From contig JAHJCO010000060.1 in the NCBI GenBank assembly GCA_018831265.1, positions 1-64,000 of the forward strand: a DNA stretch of 64,000 nucleotides, written 5' to 3'. A program made the translations under genes and the position numbers. Below are positions 7,915 to 16,992 of the stretch, piece after piece. The notes under the pieces are model-generated. The model made no database searches, was not told where the DNA came from, and was given only the letters and a program-made list of their open reading frames with translations. Numbering within the stretch: position 1 is the first letter of the stretch; each line of letters opens with the position of its first letter. This DNA is from Actinomycetota bacterium. Lineage in GTDB: Bacteria; Actinomycetota; Geothermincolia; Fen-727; Anoxymicrobiaceae.

Positions 7915-8673
7915 TCAGAGGCGGACTTCTATGCCGCGGGACGCCAGGAACTCCTTGGCGTCGCGGATGGCGTGCTCGCGATAGTGAAAGATGCTGGCGG
8001 CCAGGACCGCGTCGCAGCCGGTCTGCTCAATCGCCTCGGCGAGGTGCTCCAGGTTGCCGGCCCCGCCGCTGGCTATGACCGGTATGGACACCGCCTCGCA
8101 GACCGCCGCCGTCATGGGTAAGTCGTAGCCGAGCCTGGTCCCGTCCCTGTCCATGCTGGTGAGCATGATCTCCCCCGCCCCGAGGACCTCAACCCTGCGT
8201 GCCCACTCGAGCACGTCCACACCCGTCGGTGTCCGACCACCGTTCGTGAATACCTCCCAGGTGCCGTCTCCCCTTCCACGGCCGTCGATCGCAACCACCA
8301 CGCACTGGCTGCCGAAGCGCTCCGCCGCCGCCGTTATCAGCGAGGGGTCGTTCACCGCGGCCGTGTTGACCGAGATCTTGTCGGCCCCCGCCTTGAGTAT
8401 GCCCCGGATGTCCTCGAGGCTGCCTATGCCGCCCCCGATGGTGTACGGGATGAACACCTCGTCCCCGGTACGGGCGGCGAGATCTATCTTCGTGTCCCTG
8501 CCCTCGTGTGACGCGGTTATGTCCAGGAACACCAGCTCGTCGGCGCCCTCGCGGTCGTAGAACGCCGCAAGATCGACCGGGTCCCCGGCGTCGCGCAGGT
8601 TCACGAAGTGGATACCCTTGACCACCCGCCCCCCCTCGACGTCCAGGCACGGGATTATCCTTTTCGCGAGCAT
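7915..8673 (-). CDS. hisF: Imidazole glycerol phosphate synthase, cyclase subunit
   Basis: HisF uses ammonia from HisH to turn PRFAR into imidazole glycerol phosphate and AICAR. The 252-residue barrel shows [17 protein letters not shown] with the catalytic Asp in [12 protein letters not shown], the phosphate sites GGGIGS and ASGGAGN, and the second catalytic Asp in VAIDGRG. The ATG shares one base with the hisA stop (TGATG). It is the last gene of hisDBHAF; hisI follows only after the liv cluster. Confidence 0.96.
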   Translation of the reverse strand: MLAKRIIPCLDVEGGRVVKGIHFVNLRDAGDPVDLAAFYDREGADELVFLDITASHEGRDTKIDLAARTGDEVFIPYTIGGGIGSLEDIRGILKAGADKISVNTAAVNDPSLITAAAERFGSQCVVVAIDGRGRGDGTWEVFTNGGRTPTGVDVLEWARRVEVLGAGEIMLTSMDRDGTRLGYDLPMTAAVCEAVSIPVIASGGAGNLEHLAEAIEQTGCDAVLAASIFHYREHAIRDAKEFLASRGIEVRL

Positions 8674-9419
8674 CAGCCGGACACCCCCTCCGCGGCGGCC
8701 TCCATCGCCTCTTCGAGCGCGAACTCGCCCCGGTAGAGCGCCATGCCGATTATCACTCCCTCCACGCCCGCCCCCCGCAGGTCGGCAAGCCTTCGGATCT
8801 GATCCAGCGTGCCCACACCCCCCGAGGCGATGACCGCCATCGAGGTCGAGCGCGCTATTCCCACGATCCCTTCCATGTTCGGGCCTTCGAGCGTGCCGTC
8901 CCTGCTCACGTCCGTGTAGACGATCCTTGCCACTCCGGCCTTCTCCAGTGCATCGACGGCCTCGAGCGGCTCCAGGCCGCTGGTGCCGGCCCACCCCGAG
9001 AGCGCCACCCTGCCGCCCTTCACATCCACGCCGACCGCGAGCCGGTCCCCCAGGGCACGGGCCAGCTCGTCGGGCCCCTCCTCCCCCTGGAAGGCCGCGG
9101 TGCCCATGATCACCCTGGCGGCACCCGCGTCCAGGTAACGGTTCGCGACCTCTAGCGAGCGGATGCCCCCGCCGACCTGGACCGGTATGCTCGTCGCATC
9201 CAGGACCCGCTCCACCGCCTCGAAGTTCGCGGGCGCCCCGGCGAACGCCCCGTCCAGGTCTACTACGTGAAGCAGCGCGGCACCCGCCGCCTGCCAACGC
9301 AGTGCGGCTTCCACCGGGTCGTCGGCGAAGACCGTCTCCCGCGAGGGAAGCCCGCGTACGAGCCTTACGGCGCGCCCATACCTGATATCCACCGCAGGGA
9401 TGACCGTGAAACCGCTCAT
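8673..9419 (-). CDS. hisA: ProFAR isomerase (HisA)
   Basis: HisA isomerises ProFAR to PRFAR, the substrate of HisF/HisH. The 248-residue barrel starts [20 protein letters not shown] with the catalytic Asp in AVDI. It has VQVGGGIRS and the second catalytic Asp region [14 protein letters not shown], then ASGGVGTLD. In Actinobacteria some HisA proteins (PriA) also act in tryptophan synthesis; I cannot decide that here. It overlaps hisH and hisF by one base each. Confidence 0.95.
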   Translation of the reverse strand: MSGFTVIPAVDIRYGRAVRLVRGLPSRETVFADDPVEAALRWQAAGAALLHVVDLDGAFAGAPANFEAVERVLDATSIPVQVGGGIRSLEVANRYLDAGAARVIMGTAAFQGEEGPDELARALGDRLAVGVDVKGGRVALSGWAGTSGLEPLEAVDALEKAGVARIVYTDVSRDGTLEGPNMEGIVGIARSTSMAVIASGGVGTLDQIRRLADLRGAGVEGVIIGMALYRGEFALEEAMEAAAEGVSG

Positions 9420-10033
9420 CAGGCGGCGACCATCCCGCCGAAGTTCCGCAGCATCTTCAGGCCGAGCAGGCTGGACTTCTCGGGGTGAAACTGCAGGCCC
9501 CAGACGTTGTCCCTGCCGACCGCGCAGGTGAACTCAAGGCCGTAGGAGGTGCTCCCGATGGCCCAGGAGTCGTCGGCGGGGTCGCAGTAGTACGAGTGCA
9601 CGAAGTAGAAGCGGGCACCCTCGTCTATGCCGTCGAAGAGCGTCTGCCTTCCGACCTGACGCAGGACGTTCCATCCCATGTGCGGTACCTTGACCGTGTC
9701 CGGGAGGCGGCGCACGGTCCCGGGTATCACCCCCAGGCCCCCGAAGTCGCCGTGCTCCTCGCTGCGCTCGAACAGGAGCTGCATCCCCAGGCAGATGCCG
9801 AGAAAGGGCTTACCGGAGCGGATCTGGCCCAGCACGGGCTCGACGAGGCCCCGGTCCCGCAGGGTAGCCATGGCGTCACCGAAGGCGCCGACCCCCGGAA
9901 GCACCAGGCCCCGGTACGAGTCCAGCCGCGCCGGATCCGAGCAAAGCTCCGCACGGACCCCTACCTTCTCCAGGCCTTTCTGCACGCTGCGGATGTTCCC
10001 CATCCCGTAGTCGATTATCCCGACGTCGTACAT
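9419..10033 (-). CDS. hisH: Imidazole glycerol phosphate synthase, glutamine amidotransferase subunit
   Basis: HisH hydrolyses glutamine and channels ammonia to HisF. In 204 residues it shows [22 protein letters not shown], the nucleophile Cys in [16 protein letters not shown], and the His/Glu pair of the triad in FHPEKS. The ATG at 10033 overlaps the hisB stop by one base. The reading frame is open further upstream but only antisense to the frame of hisB. Confidence 0.96.
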   Translation of the reverse strand: MYDVGIIDYGMGNIRSVQKGLEKVGVRAELCSDPARLDSYRGLVLPGVGAFGDAMATLRDRGLVEPVLGQIRSGKPFLGICLGMQLLFERSEEHGDFGGLGVIPGTVRRLPDTVKVPHMGWNVLRQVGRQTLFDGIDEGARFYFVHSYYCDPADDSWAIGSTSYGLEFTCAVGRDNVWGLQFHPEKSSLLGLKMLRNFGGMVAA

Positions 10034-10620
10034 CAGATGCTGCCCTTGGTGCTCGGTATGTCCTTGACCCTCGGGTCCGTCGATACCGCGGTCTTCAGGG
10101 CGCGCCCGACGGCCTTGAACACGGCCTCGAGCCCGTGGTGCACGCCGCCGCCCCTCTTGAGCTCCACGTGCATGGTCAGCCCGGCCCTGTTGGCCAGGGC
10201 CTGAAAGAAGTCCCGCGCCAGTGCGGGCTCGAAGTTGCCGAGAGGCTCGGGCTCCAGTTCCACGACGTAGCCGAGGAACGGCCGGCCGCTGATGTCGATG
10301 GCGACCTCCGCCAGCGACTCGTCCATCGGCACGAGGCTGGAGCCGAACCGGGTGATGCCGCGCCTGTCCGCCAGGGCAGCATCCAGAGCCTCGCCGAGGC
10401 ACAGGCCGGTATCCTCGACCGTGTGGTGGCCGTCCACCTGCAGGTCACCGGACGCGCGCAGGTCCACGTCGATGAGCGCGTGCCGGAACATCACGTCGAG
10501 CATGTGATCGAAGAACGGAAGGCCGGTCGCCACCTCGCAGCGCCCGCTGCCGTCCAGGTCGAGCGCGGCCGAGATCTGCGTCTCGGATGTCTTTCTCTCG
10601 CATTCAGCCCTGCGGGACAT
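10033..10620 (-). CDS. hisB: Imidazoleglycerol-phosphate dehydratase
   Basis: The enzyme dehydrates imidazole glycerol phosphate to imidazole acetol phosphate. This 195-residue protein is the monofunctional form with no phosphatase domain. The metal-binding histidine motifs are present: FFDHMLD, DGHHTVEDTG, and GVHHGLEAVFKAVGRAL. It lies 12 bases after hisD and overlaps hisH. No hisC (the next enzyme), hisG or hisE occurs in this window. Confidence 0.95.
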   Translation of the reverse strand: MSRRAECERKTSETQISAALDLDGSGRCEVATGLPFFDHMLDVMFRHALIDVDLRASGDLQVDGHHTVEDTGLCLGEALDAALADRRGITRFGSSLVPMDESLAEVAIDISGRPFLGYVVELEPEPLGNFEPALARDFFQALANRAGLTMHVELKRGGGVHHGLEAVFKAVGRALKTAVSTDPRVKDIPSTKGSI

Positions 10621-10632
10621 ATGCTCTCCTCC

Positions 10633-11913
10633 CTAGCCTCTCATCCTGATATCCAGGGACATCGCATGCCTGGAGAGGCCCTCCAGGCCGGCAAGCACCC
10701 GGGCCGCCGGCGCGTCCTGCTCGAAGCCCTCCGCCGTGTACCGGACCACGTTCATGATGCGGGTAAAATCGGCCGCGCTCAGTCCCGAGAGCCTGGCGGC
10801 GCTCCCCCCGGTCGGCAGCACGTGCGAGGGCCCCGCCACGTAGTCTCCAAGTGCAACGGCGGCGTACTCGCCCACGAACAGGCAGCCAGCCGAGCGTATC
10901 TCCGACACCAGGTCTTCGGCGTCACCGACCATGAGCTCCAGGTGCTCGGGTGCCAGCACGTTCAGGAACTCCAGTGACAGGCCCCTGGATGCGCAACGGA
11001 CCAGGCTCAGCCCGGCGGTCTCGGCCCCGGAGCCCAGCCCGTCCGTCATCCCGGCCTCCACGGCCGAGGCCGATTCCAGGACCTCCGCGGACTCGGAGAC
11101 CAGGACCGCGCAGGCCATCGAATCGTGCTCGAGCTGGGCAAGCACGTCGGCGGCCGCGTAGGCCACGTTCGTCGTCTCGTCGACGTAAACCGCGACCTCG
11201 CTCGGACCGGCCTCCAGGTCGATCTTCACCTCCTCGGCCAGGAGGCGTTTGGCCGCGGTGACGTAAGCGTTGCCCGGACCGGCCAGTATCCCGCACGCGG
11301 GCACGGACTCGGTGCCGATGGCCATGGCGGCGACCGCCTGTGCCCCCCCGATTCGGAACACGCGGCACTCCCCCACCAGCCAGGTGGCGGCAAGGGTGAC
11401 GCCGTTCACCTCGCCGTCAGGGCCCGGCGGGACGCAGAACAAGATCGAGCGCACACCGGCCTCGCGGGCGGGTATGCCGGTCATCAGCACGGTGGATGGG
11501 TAGGCGAAGCGACCCCCGGGCACGTAGAGGCCCGCCGACTCCAGGGGCACCCTTACCTGCCCGATGGAGACACCGGGTGCGACCTCGCGTTGCCAGCCGC
11601 TCCCCAGGCTCTCGCGCGCGAAGAGGGCTATGCGCCCGGCGGCCATGTCCAGTGCCCCCGCCGCGTCCTCCTCCAGCGAGCCCCACGCCGCCTCCCGGTC
11701 CTCCTCGTCCACCTCGATGGAGCCGGGGTCCAGCTCGACCCCGTCGAAGGCGCGGGTGTACTCCAGCAGCGCCTCGTCCCCGCGGGCGCGCACGTTGTCG
11801 ATAATCTCGCCAACCTCGACCAGCACGCGCGCGGGTATCCTGCCGGCGTCCCTGACCTGCGCCACGACGCGTGGGATCTCTTCCTTTGTCTCGATCTCGT
11901 AGAATCCCGCCAC
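10633..11913 (-). CDS. hisD: Histidinol dehydrogenase
   Basis: HisD carries out the last two oxidations to histidine with NAD and zinc. The family motifs are LYVPGGRFAYPSTV, ILAGPGNAYVTAAKRLL, EAGPSEV and the zinc-region LEHDSMA, with LAPEHLEL near the end. The GTG at 11913 is chosen because GAGGTGA lies five bases before it and gives 426 residues, the usual length; a GTG at 11922 is close. The longer frame to 12042 would overlap the divergent small gene. It is the first gene of hisDBHAF. Confidence 0.93.
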   Translation of the reverse strand: MAGFYEIETKEEIPRVVAQVRDAGRIPARVLVEVGEIIDNVRARGDEALLEYTRAFDGVELDPGSIEVDEEDREAAWGSLEEDAAGALDMAAGRIALFARESLGSGWQREVAPGVSIGQVRVPLESAGLYVPGGRFAYPSTVLMTGIPAREAGVRSILFCVPPGPDGEVNGVTLAATWLVGECRVFRIGGAQAVAAMAIGTESVPACGILAGPGNAYVTAAKRLLAEEVKIDLEAGPSEVAVYVDETTNVAYAAADVLAQLEHDSMACAVLVSESAEVLESASAVEAGMTDGLGSGAETAGLSLVRCASRGLSLEFLNVLAPEHLELMVGDAEDLVSEIRSAGCLFVGEYAAVALGDYVAGPSHVLPTGGSAARLSGLSAADFTRIMNVVRYTAEGFEQDAPAARVLAGLEGLSRHAMSLDIRMRG

Positions 11914-12012
11914 GGTCCTCACCTCGGTGACAGCACCTGGAAATACGTTAACATAGCGATGTTCGAAGTATAACGGTGTTTCGTTCTGATTGTACGCGGC
12001 GGGAGGGAACCG

Positions 12013-12219
12013 ATGGCCATCGAGGAAGGGACCGACTGCCACTGCTGCGGCGAGGCGCCCGCGGTCGTGATCTGCCTGACCTGCGAGACCCCGCTGTGCG
12101 GCACGTGCGTTCGTCTGGAAGACTACGGCTTCGGCTGCGACGGCGGGAAGGTGGTCGCCTTCTGCCCCGACTGCTACGCGGACCCCACGAAGAACACGGT
12201 CCTGAAGTACGACGGCTGA
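12013..12219 (+). CDS. Small cysteine-rich, probably zinc-binding protein
   Basis: The 68-residue protein has paired cysteines: CHCC, CLTC, CGTC and CPDC, with a B-box-like spacing that suggests two zinc sites. GGGAGGG precedes the ATG at good spacing. It is divergent from hisD and converges on dnaE four bases away. I do not recognise the family; protein or nucleic acid binding is a guess from the cysteine pattern alone. Confidence 0.75.
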   Translation: MAIEEGTDCHCCGEAPAVVICLTCETPLCGTCVRLEDYGFGCDGGKVVAFCPDCYADPTKNTVLKYDG

Positions 12220-12223
12220 ATTC

Positions 12224-15200
12224 TCAGTCGGGGAAGACCAGGCGGACCGCCTTCTCCCCGAGCAGGGACTTCAGCTTGCCCAGCAGGTCTCCGTCCGTCT
12301 CAACCGAGTAGAAGTCCCCCAGGCGCACCGTCGTGCCCTCCTCGCCGCCGCCGTTCAGTCGCAGGTACACCGGTATCGCGCCCGCGTGCTCCACCAGGAT
12401 GCTCTTGACCCGCGACTCCACCTCCTCCGTGTAGCGCTCGGCGTCCACCACCAGCAGCAGCCTGGACGGCCGTGCCGGCCCGCGCCGCAGGGGCCTTATT
12501 TCGTCGGCGATCATCTTGCGGGAGTTGTCCTTGAGGTCGGCGCGCCCCTTTACCGAGAGGACCGCGTCGTCGGCCAGTAGGTCGGCCACCTCCTCGTACT
12601 TCTTGTGGAACACCACCACCTCGATGGCCCCGCTGAAGTCCTCCAGCAGGAAGATGCACCACGGCTTGCCGTCCTTGTTGTAGCGCTTCTCAAGGCGCGC
12701 CACCATCCCCGCCACGGTCAGGCGGGCGCGGTCCATCTCGGGGGCTATCTGGGCAATCTCTATGTCGGAGGCGCCTTCCAGCGCGTCCCGCCACTCGGTC
12801 AGGGGGTGGTCGCTCACGTAGACGCCCAGCATCTCCTTCTCGAACGCCAGCAGTTGCCGCTGCGGTATCTCGGGGTAGTCACCGGCCAGCGTCCTCATGT
12901 CCTCGGCCATCCCGCCCTCGGCCTCGCCCTCGCCGAAAAGCGAAAACTGCCCCTCCTCGCGCTCGCGCCTGCGACGCTGCGCGGTGGCTACAGCGACCTC
13001 GTACCCAGCCAGCAGCATGCTGCGGTCGGGGTCGATGACGTCGAAGGCCCCTCCCTTGATGAGGCTCTCCAGGACCTTCTTGTTGGTGACCGCGCCCGGG
13101 ACCCTCTCGCAGAAGTCCACGAAGTCGGCGAAAGCCCCCCCCTCCGCCCGGCACGCGATGATCTGGTCGACCGCCACCGAGCCCACGTTGCGCACCGCGG
13201 ACATGCCGAAAAGCAGCTGCCCGTCCCCCGGCGTGAAGTGGCTCGCGCTGGCGTTGATGTCCGGCGGGCGGACCTTGAGCCCCATCCTCCGGCACTCGTC
13301 GATGTACTCGACCAGGCGGTCCTGGTTGTCCATGTACACGGTCATGAGCGCGGCCATGTACTCCTCGGGGTAGTGGGTCTTGAGGTATGCGCTCTGGTAG
13401 GAGACCAGGGCGTACGCCGTCGAGTGTGACTTGTTGAACCCGTATCCCCCGAACGTCTCCATGAGGTCGAAGACGGCTGTGGCGGTCCCGGATTCCACGC
13501 CGGAATGCACCGCGCCCCCGATGAACTTCTCGCGGTGCGCGAGCATTATCTCGGACTTCTTCTTGCCCATGGCCTTGCGCAGCTCGTCGGCCTCCAGCCC
13601 CGTGTAGCCGGCCATGACCTGGGCGATCTGCATGACCTGCTCCTGGTAGACGATGACCCCGTAGGTCTCCTTGAGGACCTCTTGCAGGGTCGGGTGGGGG
13701 TACGAGACCGCCCTGCGCCCGTGCTTCTGCTCGACGTACACCTTGTGCATGTCGTTCTTCAGGGGGCCCGGGCGGTACAGTGCGATCAGGGCGATGATGT
13801 CCTCGAAGCGGTTGGGGACCATGTCCCGCATCAGCGCCCGCATCCCGGGGCTGGCCAGCTGGAAGGTGCCCACCGTACGGGCGTTCTGTATCAGCTTGAA
13901 GGTGGCCTCGTCGTCCATGGGCAGGTCGTCTATGTCCAGCCTCACGCCGCGGCGCTCCTCGATCAGGTCGAGCGCGAGCTCGAGCAGGCTCTGGGTCTTC
14001 AAGCCCAGCATGTCGACCTTGAGCAGGCCCAACTTCTCGACGTCGTACATGTCGTACTGGGTGGTGATGGCGTTGGCGTTCTCCCCGCTCTTCTGCTGCA
14101 GCGAAAGCGGCGAGTAGGTGTCTATGGCGTTGTCCGCGATGACCACGCCGGCGGCGTGCACCGAGGCGTGCCTGACCGTCCCCTCCAGTATCCTTGCCAT
14201 GTCTATGATCTCGCGCACCTGCGTGTCTATACCGTACGCGTCGCGCAGCTCGCCGCTCTGCTCCAGGGCGAGCTCGATTGTCATGTTGGGGTCGTCGGGT
14301 ATCAGCTTGGTGAGGCTGTCCATGCGGGCGTAGGGGACGTCCATGACCCGTCCCACGTCCTTGACCGCGGCCTTGGCCTTGAGCCGGGAGAAGGTGACTA
14401 TGGGTGACACGCGGTCGCGCCCGTACTTATCCGACACGTACTCGATGACCTCGGCCCTCCGGGTGTGGCTGAAGTCGATGTCTATGTCGGGGAGGGCTAT
14501 GCGCTCGGGGTTCAGGAACCGCTCGAAGAGAAGGCTGTACTTCAAGGGGTCGATTGTGGTTATACCGAGGGCGTAGGCGACCAGGCTGCCGGCCGCGGAG
14601 CCCCTCCCCGGGCCGACCCTGATGCCCTGCTCCTTGGCGTGCTTGACGAAGTCCCACACGATGAGGAAATAGCCCGCGAAGCCCAGCTTTTCGATCACCT
14701 CGAGCTCCATCGCCAGGCGCTCGGTTACCTCGGGCGCGGGCTCATCGCCGTAGTGCTTTCTCACGCCCTCGGTCGCCAGCTCCTCCAGGTAACCTTCCAG
14801 GTCGTAGCCCTCGGGCAGGCTGTAGGTCGGAAGGTAGACCTTGTCCAGCGGGATCTCCACAAAGCAGCGCTCGGCGATGTCCACCGTGTTGCTCAGCGCC
14901 TCGGGAAAGTCAGGGAAGATAGCCTCCATCTCGTCGGGAGATTTCAGGTAGAACTCGTCGTTGGAGAACTTGAGCCGGTTGGGCTCGGAGAGCACCTTGC
15001 CGGTCTGGATGCACAGGAGGCAGTCGTGCGCGCCGGCGTCCTCGCGACGCACGTAGTGGACGTCGTTCGAGGCGACCAGGCCCACCCCCATGTCCCGTGC
15101 CAGGCGCACCACCATGGGGTTCACCCGGACCTGCTCTTCTATGCCGTGGTCCATCAGCTCGAGAAAGAAGTTGTCCTCCCCGAACGTCTCCAGGTAGCGT

Positions 15201-15682
15201 TCGACGGCCTGCCTGGCCGCATCGAGGTCGTCTGAGAGCAGCAGCCTCTGCACCTCGCCCTTCAGGCAGGCGGATAGCGCGATGAGCCCGCCCGAATTCT
15301 CGGATAGCACCTCCAGGTCCACCCTGGGCTTGTAGTAGAAGCCCTCGGTGAACCCCCTGGTGACGATGCGCATCAGGTTCAGGTAGCCCGTGTTGTCAGC
15401 CGCCAGCAGGACCAGGTGGTAGGGGGACTCGTTGTATCCGGCGTCCTTGACCTCGCGCCCACGCGGCGCCACGTACACCTCGCAGCCGATGATGGGCTTC
15501 ATGCCGCGCTCGCGCGCCTTCTCGTAGAACGATAGGGCGCCGTACATCACCCCGTGGTCGGTGATGGCGAGCGAGTCCATTTGAAGCGACTTCGCGGCGT
15601 CCAGCGCGTCGTCGATGCGGCAGGCTCCATCCAGTATGGAGTACTCAGTATGCAGGTGCAGGTGCGCGAACTTCGAGGACAA
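12224..15682 (-). CDS. dnaE: DNA polymerase III subunit alpha
   Basis: This is the replicative polymerase subunit, 1152 residues, full length. The order is: PHP domain (HLHTEYS at the start, ITDHG, GCEVY, SNDVHY, so its metal-binding residues look intact), polymerase core with GPGRGSAAGSLVAYALG and catalytic PDIDIDF near residue 400, the third aspartate in KVDMLGL, a helix-hairpin-helix region, and a C-terminal OB fold (LTVAGMVARLEKRYNKDG). The TTG at 15682 is chosen because AAGGAG lies four bases upstream and the protein then begins MSSKFAHLHLHT as in the family; the frame is open to a GTG at 15760, which would lie in a palindrome. Confidence 0.95.
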   Translation of the reverse strand: MSSKFAHLHLHTEYSILDGACRIDDALDAAKSLQMDSLAITDHGVMYGALSFYEKARERGMKPIIGCEVYVAPRGREVKDAGYNESPYHLVLLAADNTGYLNLMRIVTRGFTEGFYYKPRVDLEVLSENSGGLIALSACLKGEVQRLLLSDDLDAARQAVERYLETFGEDNFFLELMDHGIEEQVRVNPMVVRLARDMGVGLVASNDVHYVRREDAGAHDCLLCIQTGKVLSEPNRLKFSNDEFYLKSPDEMEAIFPDFPEALSNTVDIAERCFVEIPLDKVYLPTYSLPEGYDLEGYLEELATEGVRKHYGDEPAPEVTERLAMELEVIEKLGFAGYFLIVWDFVKHAKEQGIRVGPGRGSAAGSLVAYALGITTIDPLKYSLLFERFLNPERIALPDIDIDFSHTRRAEVIEYVSDKYGRDRVSPIVTFSRLKAKAAVKDVGRVMDVPYARMDSLTKLIPDDPNMTIELALEQSGELRDAYGIDTQVREIIDMARILEGTVRHASVHAAGVVIADNAIDTYSPLSLQQKSGENANAITTQYDMYDVEKLGLLKVDMLGLKTQSLLELALDLIEERRGVRLDIDDLPMDDEATFKLIQNARTVGTFQLASPGMRALMRDMVPNRFEDIIALIALYRPGPLKNDMHKVYVEQKHGRRAVSYPHPTLQEVLKETYGVIVYQEQVMQIAQVMAGYTGLEADELRKAMGKKKSEIMLAHREKFIGGAVHSGVESGTATAVFDLMETFGGYGFNKSHSTAYALVSYQSAYLKTHYPEEYMAALMTVYMDNQDRLVEYIDECRRMGLKVRPPDINASASHFTPGDGQLLFGMSAVRNVGSVAVDQIIACRAEGGAFADFVDFCERVPGAVTNKKVLESLIKGGAFDVIDPDRSMLLAGYEVAVATAQRRRREREEGQFSLFGEGEAEGGMAEDMRTLAGDYPEIPQRQLLAFEKEMLGVYVSDHPLTEWRDALEGASDIEIAQIAPEMDRARLTVAGMVARLEKRYNKDGKPWCIFLLEDFSGAIEVVVFHKKYEEVADLLADDAVLSVKGRADLKDNSRKMIADEIRPLRRGPARPSRLLLVVDAERYTEEVESRVKSILVEHAGAIPVYLRLNGGGEEGTTVRLGDFYSVETDGDLLGKLKSLLGEKAVRLVFPD

Positions 15683-15754
15683 ATCACTCCTTAGACCGGC
15701 GGCCTCCTTATAGTTCTTTCGCTCCACACTCTTTCCTTTGGAAACCCCGTGATT

Positions 15755-15778
15755 GGACACGGACTTCAGTCCGTGTCC
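15755..15778. repeat. 24-bp palindrome in the dnaE leader
   Basis: GGACACGGACT (15755-15765) is the exact inverse of 15768-15778, separated by two bases. It lies between the candidate -10 of dnaE and its start, so it would form a hairpin in the leader or be a dimeric protein-binding site. The frequent GG-rich flanks of the repeat families are absent, so it looks unrelated to them. Confidence 0.6.
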
Positions 15779-15788
15779 CCCGCTGTGG

Positions 15789-15794
15789 AGTGTA
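15789..15794 (-). promoter_or_regulatory. Candidate extended -10 of dnaE
   Basis: On the minus strand GGGTGCTACACT gives an extended -10 (TGC-TACACT), the same as upstream of rimP-nusA. The -35 at 17 bp (CCAATA) is poor. The leader to the TTG start would be about 100 bases and contain the palindrome at 15755-15778. Confidence 0.35.
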
Positions 15795-15837
15795 GCACCC
15801 GTCTGCTATCCTATTGGTGGACCCGAGCAGCGTAGCC

Positions 15838-15940
15838 GATCAACCCATGGACGAATCGGGGGGTCAGACGTTTGCAGTGTCGTTGGAGTACGCCGATTTC
15901 GATAAGGACATAACACAATGAAAACGTCTGACGCCCCTCA
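15838..15940 (+). repeat. Family 1 palindromic repeat, copy A
   Basis: It begins GATCAACCCATGGACGA as other copies do. The left arm GTCAGACGTTT (15863-15873) pairs perfectly with AAACGTCTGAC at the right end; both arms differ from the other copies at the same paired position (G-C in place of A-T). The inner sequence is diverged. It ends seven bases before the nuclease gene. Confidence 0.75.
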
Positions 15941-15946
15941 ATTGAT

Positions 15947-16900
15947 ATGATGAAGCTCAGCTACAGCCAGATATCGTGCTACAAGACGTGTCCCATGCAG
16001 TACAGGTTGAGGTACGTCGAGGGACGCGAGACCCCCCCGAACGCTTCATTGAGCTTCGGCAAGAGCGTCCACGCCGCCCTCGAGTGGCTCTACTCGGTGC
16101 CGACCCCGCACCCGGCGACTCTCGAGGAGCTCACGGACTACCTGGAGGAGTGCTGGATACCCGAGGGGTTCGCCTCACCCGAGGAGGAGGCGCGCTATTT
16201 CTTCCAGGCACGCAGCACCCTGGAGCTCTACTACAGGCGAAACGTGCTGGAGACCGACGAGCCGTTCCGGATACCCGCAGGGCTAGAGCACAAGTTCAGG
16301 GTCGACCTGGGCTTCTGCGCCCTCTCCGGCGTCATCGACCGGCTGGACCGGAGCCCTGAAGGCGCCTTCGAGATAATCGACTACAAGACCAACCGGCGCC
16401 TCCCGCCCATCAGCAGGCTTCGCCAGGACCTGCAGCTCCCCATCTACCAGATCGCCGCGAAGAAGATCTGGGACGTGCCGGTGGCCAGGGTGACCTTCCA
16501 CTACCTCATCCACGACCAGAAGGTCAGCTTCATCATCTCCCCGGAGCGCGAAAGCGAGGCTCTCTCCGAGATAGAGCGCGTCTCCGGCTGCATCGACCGG
16601 TGTGAGTTCGACCCGGAGAAGAACAACCTGTGCCCCTGGTGCGACTTCCTGGACGAATGCGCCCTGATGCGCGGCACCCCCAGCCGCAAGGGCTCGGTCG
16701 CCGCCCCGCCGCTGGAGATCGGCCAGGCGGTGGACGAATACATCACCGCCACCCACCGCCTGGAGAACGCCACTACCCGCCTAGATGGCTTGCGCTCGAT
16801 CATCACGTCTTACCTGGAGAGCGGCCAGGCCCTCCATGTGTCGGGGAGTCTCGGGACCGCCTCACTGGAAGAAAACGGCGTCTTGCTGATAGAGCCGTAG
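15947..16900 (+). CDS. PD-(D/E)XK nuclease of the RecB/Cas4 type with Fe-S cysteines
   Basis: The 317-residue protein starts with SYSQISCYKTCPMQYRLRYV, the typical opening of this family. The nuclease core has GVIDRLD, then the metal-binding Asp and Lys in EIIDYKTNRR, and the QLPIYQ (QxxxY) motif. Near residues 227-239 LCPWCDFLDEC adds three cysteines that, with the early CYKTC, match the four-cysteine Fe-S arrangement of Cas4/AddB. No cas genes, helicase or CRISPR array are in the window, so a DNA repair role is more likely. The start (ATGATG) follows repeat copy A directly and lacks a clear ribosome site. Confidence 0.85.
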   Translation: MMKLSYSQISCYKTCPMQYRLRYVEGRETPPNASLSFGKSVHAALEWLYSVPTPHPATLEELTDYLEECWIPEGFASPEEEARYFFQARSTLELYYRRNVLETDEPFRIPAGLEHKFRVDLGFCALSGVIDRLDRSPEGAFEIIDYKTNRRLPPISRLRQDLQLPIYQIAAKKIWDVPVARVTFHYLIHDQKVSFIISPERESEALSEIERVSGCIDRCEFDPEKNNLCPWCDFLDECALMRGTPSRKGSVAAPPLEIGQAVDEYITATHRLENATTRLDGLRSIITSYLESGQALHVSGSLGTASLEENGVLLIEP

Positions 16901-16992
16901 GCCCCCAGGCTGCCTGAATGTCGGTTGAAGTAATCAAGATTAATAAGTACCATTAGCCTCCCGGGTAACTGCAAGGCAAGACGGAGACGCAG

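Noticed and set aside
7915..9297. A 460-residue frame extending hisF upstream
   Set aside because: The upstream half is an out-of-frame reading of hisA; HisF proper starts at 8673 with its conserved N-terminus.
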